Source: Pseudomonadota bacterium (GTDB lineage Bacteria; Pseudomonadota; Alphaproteobacteria; Rhizobiales; Devosiaceae). Taken from it: a stretch of DNA of 5,008 bases. Where the stretch lies: positions 1-5,008 of the forward strand of contig JAEYTN010000584.1 in the NCBI GenBank assembly GCA_023433985.1. The letters run 5' to 3'. Of the stretch, positions 1 through 4,434 are shown piece after piece (position 1 is the stretch's first letter; the number at the start of each line of letters is the position of its first letter). The translations under genes were made by a program, and so were the position numbers. Below the pieces are notes generated by a model. That model made no database searches. It was not told where the DNA came from and saw nothing but the letters and a program-made list of their open reading frames with translations.

Positions 1-2
1 TG

Positions 3-491
3 TTTCCGCCGCCGGCCGGCCTACCCGCCAGCCTCATCGTCGTCGCCATCTGTGCCGTCGGCCTCTGGTTCTTCCTCGAGCGCACCAACATGGGCCGGCA
101 CATCTTCGCCATCGGCGGCAATCCGCATGCGGCGCGCGTCTCGGGCATCAATGTCGATCGCACGCTGGTCGTCGTCTACATGATCTCAGGCTTCATGGCG
201 GGGCTCTCGGGCCTGCTGCTCGCCGGGCGCACCGACTCGGGCTTTCCGAATGCCGGGCTCGGTATCGAGCTCGATGCCATTGCCGCGGTCATCATCGGCG
301 GCGCCAGCTTCTTCGGCGGCCGCGGCACGGTGATCGGGGTACTGGCGGGCGTGCTGATCATGGGCATCCTCCGCAACGGGCTCAACATCACCAATGTCAG
401 CGCCTTCTGGCAGCAGATCCTGATCGGCCTCGTCATCATCGTCGCCGTCTATATCGACGTGCTCCGGCGGAGGGCCGGAACGCGCCGCTGA
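3..491 (+). CDS. Sugar ABC transporter permease, CUT2/RbsC family, 5'-truncated by window edge
   Basis: This is the C-terminal 162 residues of an inner-membrane permease of the RbsC/XylH/AraH family (BPD_transp_2), which forms the channel of a CUT2 carbohydrate ABC importer. The reading frame is open from position 3 through the left edge of the window, so the start and roughly half of a usual 310-350 aa protein are missing. Visible landmarks are a hydrophobic segment at fragment residues 10-26, then the family-typical cytoplasmic motif GRHIFAIGGNPHAARVSGI at residues 31-49, further hydrophobic segments at about 55-74, 91-123 (including AAVIIGGASFFGGRGTVIG) and 136-152, and a basic cytoplasmic tail ending RRRAGTRR. 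The binding protein gene follows after 74 bp on the same strand. The ATPase (RbsA-like) is expected upstream, outside the window. The substrate cannot be read from the permease. The family call is secure; that the protein is intact upstream is assumed. Confidence 0.95.
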   Translation, partial: FPPPAGLPASLIVVAICAVGLWFFLERTNMGRHIFAIGGNPHAARVSGINVDRTLVVVYMISGFMAGLSGLLLAGRTDSGFPNAGLGIELDAIAAVIIGGASFFGGRGTVIGVLAGVLIMGILRNGLNITNVSAFWQQILIGLVIIVAVYIDVLRRRAGTRR

Positions 492-498
492 ACCAACA

Positions 499-531
499 CG
501 CCCGGCGCATCCGTCTCCGGCGGTCCGGGCG
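499..531 (+). other. Intercistronic stem-loop between permease and binding protein genes
   Basis: The arms CGCCCGG (499-505) and CCGGGCG (525-531) form a perfect 7-bp stem. Inside, CCG (511-513) and CGG (518-520) can add a small inner hairpin around TCTC. There is no T-run after it, so it is not a classical intrinsic terminator. It ends about 20 nt before the Shine-Dalgarno GGGAGGA (552-558) of the binding protein gene. An RNA-processing or mRNA-stabilising role, allowing more binding protein than permease, is inference. In such GC-rich DNA a 7-bp stem could also be chance. Confidence 0.4.
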
Positions 532-565
532 AGGGGAATTCTCTGGAGACTGGGAGGACCAACGA

Positions 566-1471
566 ATGAAGAAGCTTCTGATGGCCGGCGTGGCTTTGGC
601 CGCGATGACCTCAATGATGGGCTCGGCGCAGGCCGCCTATGCCCTGGTGATGAAGGGCCCGGGTGCCGGCAACCCGTTCTGGGCGGCAGTCGAAAAAGGC
701 GCCAAGGACAAGGGCGCCGAGCTCGGCGTCGAGGTGATCGTCGTCGCGCCGCCGGCCGAAACCGACGTGCAGGCGCAGGTGACGCAGGTCGAAGACCTGA
801 TCGCCCAGAAGGTCGAGGGCATCGCGCTCGCCCCCACCGATCCGGGCGCCCTCGCTCCGGTGGTCGACGCAGCCAAGGCCGCCGGCATCCCGGTGGTGTT
901 CGTCGACACGCTGGGTTCCAATGAAGGCGTCACCTTTATCGGCACCAACAACGAAGTGGGCGCCGCGCTGGCCGCCAAGTACATGTGCGACAACCTGCCG
1001 GCCGGCTCGGAAGTCGCCATCCTGCAGGGCGTCATGGCCCACTCCACCGCACAGTTCCGCGCCAACGGCGCCAAGTCCGGCCTCGAAGGCTGCGGGCTGA
1101 AGGTCGTCGCCGAGCAGACCGCCGAATGGGATCGCGCCAAGGGCCTGTCGGTGACCGAGAACATCCTCGCCGGCAACCCAAACATCAAGGGTATCTTCGG
1201 CTCCAACGACAACATGGCTCTGGGTGCCGTGGAAGCGCTGAAGGCAGCCGCCAAGACCGACGTGATGGTGGTGGGCTATGACGCCAACCCCGACGCCGCC
1301 GCGGCCGTGATTGCCGGCGACATGGCCGCCACCGTCGCCCAGGCCCCGGCCAACATGGGCGGCTTCGGCATTCAGGCGCTGGTCGACCTCAAGGCCGGCA
1401 AGACCATCGAAGCCGTCATCGACACCGGCACCGTGCTGGTGACCAAGGACAACGCCGACGGCTACAAATAA
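566..1471 (+). CDS. Periplasmic sugar-binding protein of CUT2 ABC transporter (RbsB-like, Peripla_BP_4)
   Basis: This 301-aa protein is the extracytoplasmic receptor that captures the substrate and delivers it to the adjacent permease. The start is fixed by GGGAGGA (552-558), 7 nt before the ATG, and by a textbook Sec signal peptide: KK at residues 2-3, a hydrophobic core at 4-18 and a likely AQA cleavage site at 21-23. The mature protein shows the type I periplasmic-binding fold: GAGNPFW at 33-39, GIALAPTDPGAL at 85-95, IPVVFVDT at 108-115, the hinge-region TNNE at 127-130, GSNDNMALGA at 212-221, GYDANP at 237-242 and ATVAQAP at 255-261. By analogy with RbsB, the candidate ligand contacts are N36, F38/W39, D114, R165, W188, N214/D215, D239 and Q259. 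The aromatic, Arg, Asp and Asn set fits a monosaccharide, polyol or similar hydroxylated ligand, but not a particular one. C141 and C176 could form a disulphide in the periplasm. Length is normal for the family. Two stem-loops follow the stop codon. Confidence 0.96.
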   Translation: MKKLLMAGVALAAMTSMMGSAQAAYALVMKGPGAGNPFWAAVEKGAKDKGAELGVEVIVVAPPAETDVQAQVTQVEDLIAQKVEGIALAPTDPGALAPVVDAAKAAGIPVVFVDTLGSNEGVTFIGTNNEVGAALAAKYMCDNLPAGSEVAILQGVMAHSTAQFRANGAKSGLEGCGLKVVAEQTAEWDRAKGLSVTENILAGNPNIKGIFGSNDNMALGAVEALKAAAKTDVMVVGYDANPDAAAAVIAGDMAATVAQAPANMGGFGIQALVDLKAGKTIEAVIDTGTVLVTKDNADGYK

Positions 1472-1480
1472 GGCGCCAGC

Positions 1481-1502
1481 GGGCGCGGCTCTTTCCGCGC
1501 CC
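1481..1502 (+). other. Stem-loop just after the binding protein stop codon
   Basis: GGGCGCGG (1481-1488) and CCGCGCCC (1495-1502) form a perfect 8-bp GC stem with a six-base loop, CTCTTT, starting 9 nt after the TAA. It is followed by CAGCCACC rather than a T-run, so full rho-independent termination is unlikely. A 3'-end stabiliser or partial attenuator that leaves the binding protein mRNA more abundant than the downstream dehydrogenase message is the usual interpretation for this position. That interpretation is inference. Confidence 0.55.
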
Positions 1503-1519
1503 CAGCCACCAGCACAACT

Positions 1520-1548
1520 TGTCATCCCGGGTCCCGCCCGGGATGACA
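1520..1548 (+). repeat. Perfect 12-bp inverted repeat (REP-like palindromic element)
   Basis: TGTCATCCCGGG (1520-1531) and CCCGGGATGACA (1537-1548) are exact inverse complements around the five-base spacer TCCCG. The arm type GTCATCCCGGG resembles dispersed intergenic palindromes that I associate with alphaproteobacterial genomes, but only one copy is visible here, so the repeat status is inferred. It lies between the binding protein and dehydrogenase genes and follows another stem-loop at 1481-1502. No T-run follows. It may act as a 3' mRNA stabiliser or a weak terminator. The dehydrogenase Shine-Dalgarno starts 44 nt downstream. Confidence 0.7.
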
Positions 1549-1602
1549 GCGTCGAGGGTAGCAGGCATCGTGGCGCGTGCGGCCGATACACGGAGCGTTG
1601 AG

Positions 1603-2715
1603 ATGACCACCATCGGCGTCGGCCTCATCGGCACCGGCTACATGGGCAAGTGCCACGCCCTCGCCTGGAACTCGGTGAAGCCCGTGTTCGGGGACGGGCC
1701 ACGCCCTCGCCTCGTCCACCTCGCCGAGGTCTCCCCGGAGCTCGCCCGCGCCCGCGCCGAGGAGTTCGGCTTCGAGCGCTCCACGTCCGACTGGCGGGCG
1801 CTGATCGCCGATTCCGAGGTCGAGGTCGTCTCCGTCACCACCCCGAACGCCTTCCACGCCGAGATGGCGATTGCCGCCCTGGAGGCCGGCAAGCACGTCT
1901 GGTGCGAAAAGCCGATGGCCGTGGCGCTCGCCGACGCCGAGCGCATGGCGGCGGTGGCCCGTAGCTCCGGCAGGGTCACCGCGCTCGGCTACAACTACAT
2001 CCAGAACCCCGCTATCCGGCAGATCAGGCAGCTGATCGAGGAAGGGACCATCGGCACCGTCAACCACGTCCGCTTCGAGATGGACGAGGACTTCATGGCC
2101 GATCCCGAGGCGTTGTTCTACTGGAAGAGCGAGGCGTCCTCCGGCTACGGCGCGCTCGACGATTTCGGCGTCCATCCGCTGAGCCTGATGCGGTTCCTGT
2201 TCGGCGGCGTCTCCGGTGTCATGGCGCAGCTCGCCATGCCCTATCCCGACCGGCCGAGCCGCGACGGCGGGCGGCGCCCCGTCGAAACCTGGGATATCGC
2301 ATCGGTACTCCTGGAGCTGCGGAACGGCGCGTCGGGCGTGATGGCGCTCAACCGCTCGGCCTGGGGTCGCAAGGGCCGCATCGCCATGCAGGTGTTCGGC
2401 TCCAGGGGCACCATCGCCTACGATCAGGAGCGGATGAACGAGTTCCAGCTCCACCGCGCCGACGACCCCGCCGCCACGCAGGGCTTCCGCACCGTGCTCA
2501 CCGCACCGGTCCATCCGCCCTACGACCGTTTCATCCCGGCTCCCGGCCACGGCCTCGGCTTCAACGAGCTGAAGGTGATCGAGTGCCACGAACTGCTCCG
2601 CGCCATCCGCGGCGAGCCGGCGCAGATCGTGGGATTCGAACAGGGCCTGGAAATCGAGCGAGCCGTCCACGCCATGGCGCAAAGCCATCGCGACGGTCGG
2701 TGGGTCAGCGTCTAG
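1603..2715 (+). CDS. Gfo/Idh/MocA family NAD(P)-dependent oxidoreductase (sugar or polyol dehydrogenase)
   Basis: This 370-aa cytoplasmic enzyme is expected to oxidise a hydroxyl group of the imported compound with NAD(P)+. I chose the ATG at 1603 because GGAG (1592-1595) precedes it by 7 nt and the Rossmann domain begins at once: GVGLIGTGYMGKCHA at residues 5-19 contains the dinucleotide motif GTGYMG (10-15). The N-terminal domain continues with STSDWRALI (60-68), TTPNAFHAEMAI (79-90) and the family hallmark CEKP (101-104), with K103 as the catalytic lysine. The C-terminal substrate domain carries D187 and H191 in DDFGVHPL, matching the Asp-x3-His catalytic spacing of inositol-type dehydrogenases. 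The Asp commonly found three residues after that His is Ser194 here. The pattern FGFERSTSDWR, and GFRTV followed later by IPAPGHGLGFNELKVIECHE, recalls levoglucosan or inositol dehydrogenases from memory; the substrate is unproven. It follows the transporter genes in the same direction, which suggests one catabolic operon. Its 3' end overlaps the convergent small gene by 11 bp. Confidence 0.94.
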   Translation: MTTIGVGLIGTGYMGKCHALAWNSVKPVFGDGPRPRLVHLAEVSPELARARAEEFGFERSTSDWRALIADSEVEVVSVTTPNAFHAEMAIAALEAGKHVWCEKPMAVALADAERMAAVARSSGRVTALGYNYIQNPAIRQIRQLIEEGTIGTVNHVRFEMDEDFMADPEALFYWKSEASSGYGALDDFGVHPLSLMRFLFGGVSGVMAQLAMPYPDRPSRDGGRRPVETWDIASVLLELRNGASGVMALNRSAWGRKGRIAMQVFGSRGTIAYDQERMNEFQLHRADDPAATQGFRTVLTAPVHPPYDRFIPAPGHGLGFNELKVIECHELLRAIRGEPAQIVGFEQGLEIERAVHAMAQSHRDGRWVSV

Positions 2716-2923
2716 CGCGGCCCCACGCGAGCCACATCAGCCCGGCACCCAATGCCAGAACGACTGCGCCGGCCAGCACCCAACCGGGCGCCGGCCCTTC
2801 CAGCGTCTCGCATTCTGCGACGCAGAGGATGGGTCCGATCGTCACCAGTCCCAGGCCCTGCACCAGCCAGAGCCCGCCGAGCAGGATTGCGATCACGCCG
2901 AGGAGGCTGAGTATCCATCTCAT
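2705..2923 (-). CDS. Small two-helix membrane protein of unknown function
   Basis: This is a 72-aa protein I cannot assign to a function. It is very hydrophobic: helix 1 spans about residues 4-33 (WILSLLGVIAILLGGLWLVQ and onward) and helix 2 spans about 48-68. Between them is a short acidic loop, CVAECETLEGP (34-44). The N-terminal Arg2 and the tail RARR put both ends in the cytoplasm by the positive-inside rule and the loop in the periplasm. C34 and C38 there could form a disulphide. The architecture (LLG..ILLGG.W..QG.G, then a loop, then a second helix and Arg-rich end) matches a widespread class of small hypothetical proteins in Proteobacteria, which supports it being a real gene. The ribosome site is weak (AGGG about 9 nt before the ATG). 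It lies 75 bp downstream of the transporter gene on the same strand and may share its transcript. Its stop codon overlaps the end of the convergent dehydrogenase gene. Confidence 0.72.
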   Translation of the reverse strand: MRWILSLLGVIAILLGGLWLVQGLGLVTIGPILCVAECETLEGPAPGWVLAGAVVLALGAGLMWLAWGRARR

Positions 2924-2961
2924 CCGCGCACCCTAGCGCGCGAATGAGGCCTTCGTGCGAA

Positions 2962-2992
2962 GCCGGGGCAGCCGCTTTCACGCCGCCCCGGC
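2962..2992 (-). terminator. Stem-loop after the transporter stop codon, possible weak terminator
   Basis: GCCGGGGC (2962-2969) and GCCCCGGC (2985-2992) form a perfect 8-bp stem, with two more pairs possible after an A/C mismatch. On the minus strand it begins 7 nt after the transporter stop codon (2999-3001). No U-run follows in the RNA, so it may slow or process the transcript rather than end it. The downstream small gene could therefore still be read through. Confidence 0.45.
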
Positions 2993-2998
2993 ATGTAC

Positions 2999-3976
2999 TC
3001 AAACCGCCGCCAGCGTACCGCGCCGGGCGCGTGACTCGACCCAGTAGATGAACGCCGAGGCGAGTACGATCAGCGCGGCCCCCCACCAGAACAGGTCGCC
3101 GGGCACCTGCGCGAGCAGCACCCAGCCGAGCAGGCCGGTCAGCGGCACTTTCACGTCGCCGAAGGGCTGCAGGTAGGTGGCGTCGGCGAGCTTGTAGGCA
3201 CGAGCCAACAGGTATTGTGCGGCTCCGGTGAGGACGCCGAGCAGGGCGAGGAGCCAGAGCGCGTTGCCCGAAGGCAGCGCGAACACGTTGTCGGCCAGCC
3301 CCGCCGGCAGCAGGCCGGGGGCGGCGAAACCCAGCACCCACACGGCGAGCAGGATCAGCAGGTGGTTGGGCGTCACCAGCACCAGCAGCGACACCGTCAG
3401 CGTTTCCGGGCTTTCGCCGTTCAGCGTGAGGTATCGGGTCAGCACGTCCGTGGTGGCCCAGAGCGCCGCCGCGGTGATCGGCACCAGCGTCACCCAGTTC
3501 AGCCCTTCCGCACCCACGCCCGAAACGATGATAGCGCCGATGAACGCAACCAGCGACGCGACGATGCGGGCCGCCGAGGCACGCTCGCCGAGGAACACCG
3601 TGGAGCCGAGCACGATCAGCAGCGGCCCCGTGGCGAGCAGCGTCACCATCTGCCAGATCGGCACGCCGACCGCGAAGCCATAGACATAGACGTGCACGCC
3701 CAACGCCGAAACGAAGGCGCGGACCTCGTGCGCCAGCGGGTGGCGCGTACGGAGCTTGTCCACGCCGATGCGAAGGACCAGCGGCAGGCTCAGCACCCCG
3801 GCAATCACGTATTGCCAGAACGCCATGCCGGTCGAGTTCATGCCGAAGCCCCCATACTCGACGGGGGTCGGCAGCACCGACTGCAGCACGTTGGTGCCCG
3901 CGAAGGCGAGGGCCGCCACCAGCATGAAGACAGCGCCCGAAGCGGCGCCATTGGGAGAAGAGGAAACCTGGTTCAT
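2999..3976 (-). CDS. ribN: EamA/DMT-family transporter under FMN riboswitch control; probable riboflavin importer (RibN type)
   Basis: This 325-aa inner-membrane protein of the drug/metabolite transporter superfamily has ten predicted helices in two EamA repeats, about residues 15-152 and 165-312. Typical repeat endings are visible: LGERASAARIVASLVAFIGA (129-148) in the first half, and ARAYKLADATYLQPF (258-272) followed by WWGAALIVLASAFIYW (297-312) in the second. The charged ends (HEVR, ESRARR) suit cytoplasmic loops. A longer loop, LPTPVEYGGFGMNSTG (35-50), lies between helices 1 and 2. The start codon is supported by AAAGGA, 6 nt upstream in the RNA. The function call rests mainly on context: a complete FMN aptamer occupies its 5' leader, and EamA proteins behind FMN riboswitches in alphaproteobacteria are the RibN riboflavin importers. 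ImpX, another FMN-regulated EamA transporter, is the alternative. The gene symbol depends on this context, not on a diagnostic motif. FMN excess should repress it. Confidence 0.92.
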   Translation of the reverse strand: MNQVSSSPNGAASGAVFMLVAALAFAGTNVLQSVLPTPVEYGGFGMNSTGMAFWQYVIAGVLSLPLVLRIGVDKLRTRHPLAHEVRAFVSALGVHVYVYGFAVGVPIWQMVTLLATGPLLIVLGSTVFLGERASAARIVASLVAFIGAIIVSGVGAEGLNWVTLVPITAAALWATTDVLTRYLTLNGESPETLTVSLLVLVTPNHLLILLAVWVLGFAAPGLLPAGLADNVFALPSGNALWLLALLGVLTGAAQYLLARAYKLADATYLQPFGDVKVPLTGLLGWVLLAQVPGDLFWWGAALIVLASAFIYWVESRARRGTLAAV

Positions 3977-3979
3977 CGT

Positions 3980-4023
3980 CGATCCTTTCCGTAACCAGTT
4001 CCCTCAGGGAGTTACGGGGATCG
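3980..4023 (-). promoter_or_regulatory. Shine-Dalgarno-sequestering hairpin (riboswitch expression platform)
   Basis: Read as RNA, CGAUCC (4023-4018) pairs with GGAUCG (3985-3980), CCGUAAC (4017-4011) with GUUACGG (3995-3989), and UCCC (4010-4007) with GGGA (4003-4000), closed by a UGA loop. That gives 17 base pairs broken by an AAA bulge (3986-3988) and an ACUG bulge (3996-3999). The outer stem contains the GGA of the Shine-Dalgarno AAAGGA, and the start codon lies 3 nt beyond the stem. No U-run follows. The layout indicates translational repression rather than transcription termination. The pairing is seen in the sequence; its regulatory role is inferred. Confidence 0.78.
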
Positions 4024-4036
4024 GCGATGGTATCTC

Positions 4037-4076
4037 CGCCCGGCCGAATGGCTGCGGGCGCGCAAGAACCAGCGCG
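4037..4076 (-). promoter_or_regulatory. Two overlapping linker hairpins between aptamer and Shine-Dalgarno hairpin
   Basis: Plus-strand CGCCCG-GCC (4037-4045) pairs with GGC-CGGGCG (4050-4052 and 4055-4060): nine pairs with a two-base bulge and a GAAT loop. Directly beside it, CGCGC (4059-4063) pairs with GCGCG (4072-4076). The two stems share bases 4059-4060, so their fully paired forms exclude each other. The loop of the second hairpin holds, in RNA, GUUCUU (4069-4064), which nearly repeats the 5' strand of aptamer helix P1 (GUUCUC) and could compete for the P1 3' strand. Function is inferred. Confidence 0.5.
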
Positions 4077-4083
4077 TTATCCC

Positions 4084-4222
4084 GTTCTCTTTCATCCGGA
4101 CTATACCGTCGGCCCCGGAATTGCACCGGATCTGCTGACCCCCGGCTTTCGCCGGGGCGCTCGCGGGCTTTGGGATTTCTCCCATCTACCGCCGGTGGGG
4201 AATTGCACCCCGCCCTGAGAAC
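4084..4222 (-). promoter_or_regulatory. FMN riboswitch aptamer (RFN element)
   Basis: This is a complete six-helix FMN-sensing aptamer on the minus strand. The closing helix P1 pairs GUUCUC (4222-4217) with GAGAAC (4089-4084), and CGUU/AACG can extend it. P2 is GGGG-UGCAAUU-CCCC, followed by the conserved ACCGGCGGUAGAUGGGAGAA and AAAGCCCGCGAGC. The variable arm is CCCCGGC-GAAA-GCCGGGG (4157-4140). Then come GGUCAGCAGAUCCGGUG, a second UGCAAUU loop, GGGGCCGACGGUAUAGUCC and GGAUGAAAGAGAAC. These blocks match the RFN consensus nearly base for base, including the two loops that dock with each other. It lies 107 nt before the EamA transporter start. FMN binding should stabilise P1 and, through the downstream hairpins, lower expression of the transporter. 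There is little doubt about the identity. Confidence 0.98.
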
Positions 4223-4225
4223 AAC

Positions 4226-4241
4226 GTCATCGTGAGATGAC
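4226..4241 (-). other. 5' cap hairpin of the riboswitch transcript
   Basis: GTCATC (4226-4231) and GATGAC (4236-4241) form a perfect 6-bp stem with a four-base loop. If the promoter at 4249-4277 is correct, transcription starts at about 4240-4243, so this hairpin would be the very first element of the mRNA. It would protect the 5' end and insulate the aptamer. It could instead be an operator dyad overlapping the start site. Confidence 0.45.
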
Positions 4242-4248
4242 AGGTGGG

Positions 4249-4277
4249 AATTTAGGGCCGCGCCGGCGCCGGTGCAA
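4249..4277 (-). promoter_or_regulatory. Sigma70-type promoter of the riboswitch-transporter unit
   Basis: On the minus strand TTGCAC (4277-4272) is a good -35 box, followed by exactly 17 bp and the -10 box TAAATT (4254-4249). Transcription would start about 7 nt further, roughly 20 nt before aptamer helix P1, which is a sensible leader start. The AT-rich -10 stands out in an otherwise GC-rich stretch. The spacer contains the GC palindrome GCGCCGGCGC (4260-4269), probably incidental. Confidence 0.6.
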
Positions 4278-4359
4278 GGGCGCGGGTGAGTATGGCTTGG
4301 CGCGGGCGGACGCCTGACCGGCAAAAGCTTGCCCAACCAAGCGTCCGCGCATGGCTATT

Positions 4360-4375
4360 GTATTATCGCTAATAC
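4360..4375 (+). promoter_or_regulatory. AT-rich dyad upstream of the VOC gene, candidate operator
   Basis: GTATTA (4360-4365) and TAATAC (4370-4375) are exact inverse complements around TCGC. After one mismatched pair (4359 and 4376), two more pairs match on each side, giving a dyad of about 22 bp. It is strikingly AT-rich for this DNA and sits 59 bp before the VOC start codon, where promoter and operator sequences are expected. TATTAT or AATACT inside it may serve as a -10 box, but no convincing -35 is seen. The size and symmetry fit a dimeric repressor; no regulator gene is in the window. Confidence 0.5.
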
Positions 4376-4434
4376 TATCGCAGTCTGACGCCGACGCGCC
4401 GCGGAGGCGCGAGCGAAGCCGGAGGAGGGTTTTC

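Noticed and set aside
611..1591. Long antisense open frame (326 codons) over the binding protein gene
   Set aside because: His/Gly/Ala-rich low-complexity translation typical of the antisense of a GC-rich gene; no domain, and the plus-strand gene is unambiguous.
1519..1602. Upstream TTG start for the dehydrogenase, adding 28 residues
   Set aside because: It would translate the palindromic repeat; the Rossmann motif begins right after the ATG at 1603, which has GGAG at proper spacing.
1522..2688. Long antisense open frame (388 codons) over the dehydrogenase gene
   Set aside because: Same explanation: it is a codon-bias shadow with no recognisable motif or ribosome site.
3215..3994. Plus-strand open frame (259 codons) opposite the transporter gene
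   Set aside because: Gln/Arg/His-rich composition is the complement of hydrophobic transporter codons; it also runs into the regulatory leader.
4260..4269. Self-complementary GCGCCGGCGC between the -35 and -10 boxes
   Set aside because: Could be an operator, but in a GC-rich spacer a 10-bp CG palindrome is easily chance; no second supporting signal.
4004..4336. Open frames on both strands across the riboswitch leader
   Set aside because: They overlap a structured RNA element whose conserved bases explain the sequence; the translations show no protein features.
4327..4342. GCTTG/CAAGC dyad with a six-base spacer in the divergent region
   Set aside because: Only five base pairs; too short to support a site on its own.
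4351..4434. Upstream ATG at 4351 that would lengthen the VOC protein to 188 aa
   Set aside because: The strong Shine-Dalgarno GGAGGAGG directly precedes 4435, the conserved fold begins there, and the extra 28 residues would be coded by the AT-rich dyad and a hairpin.
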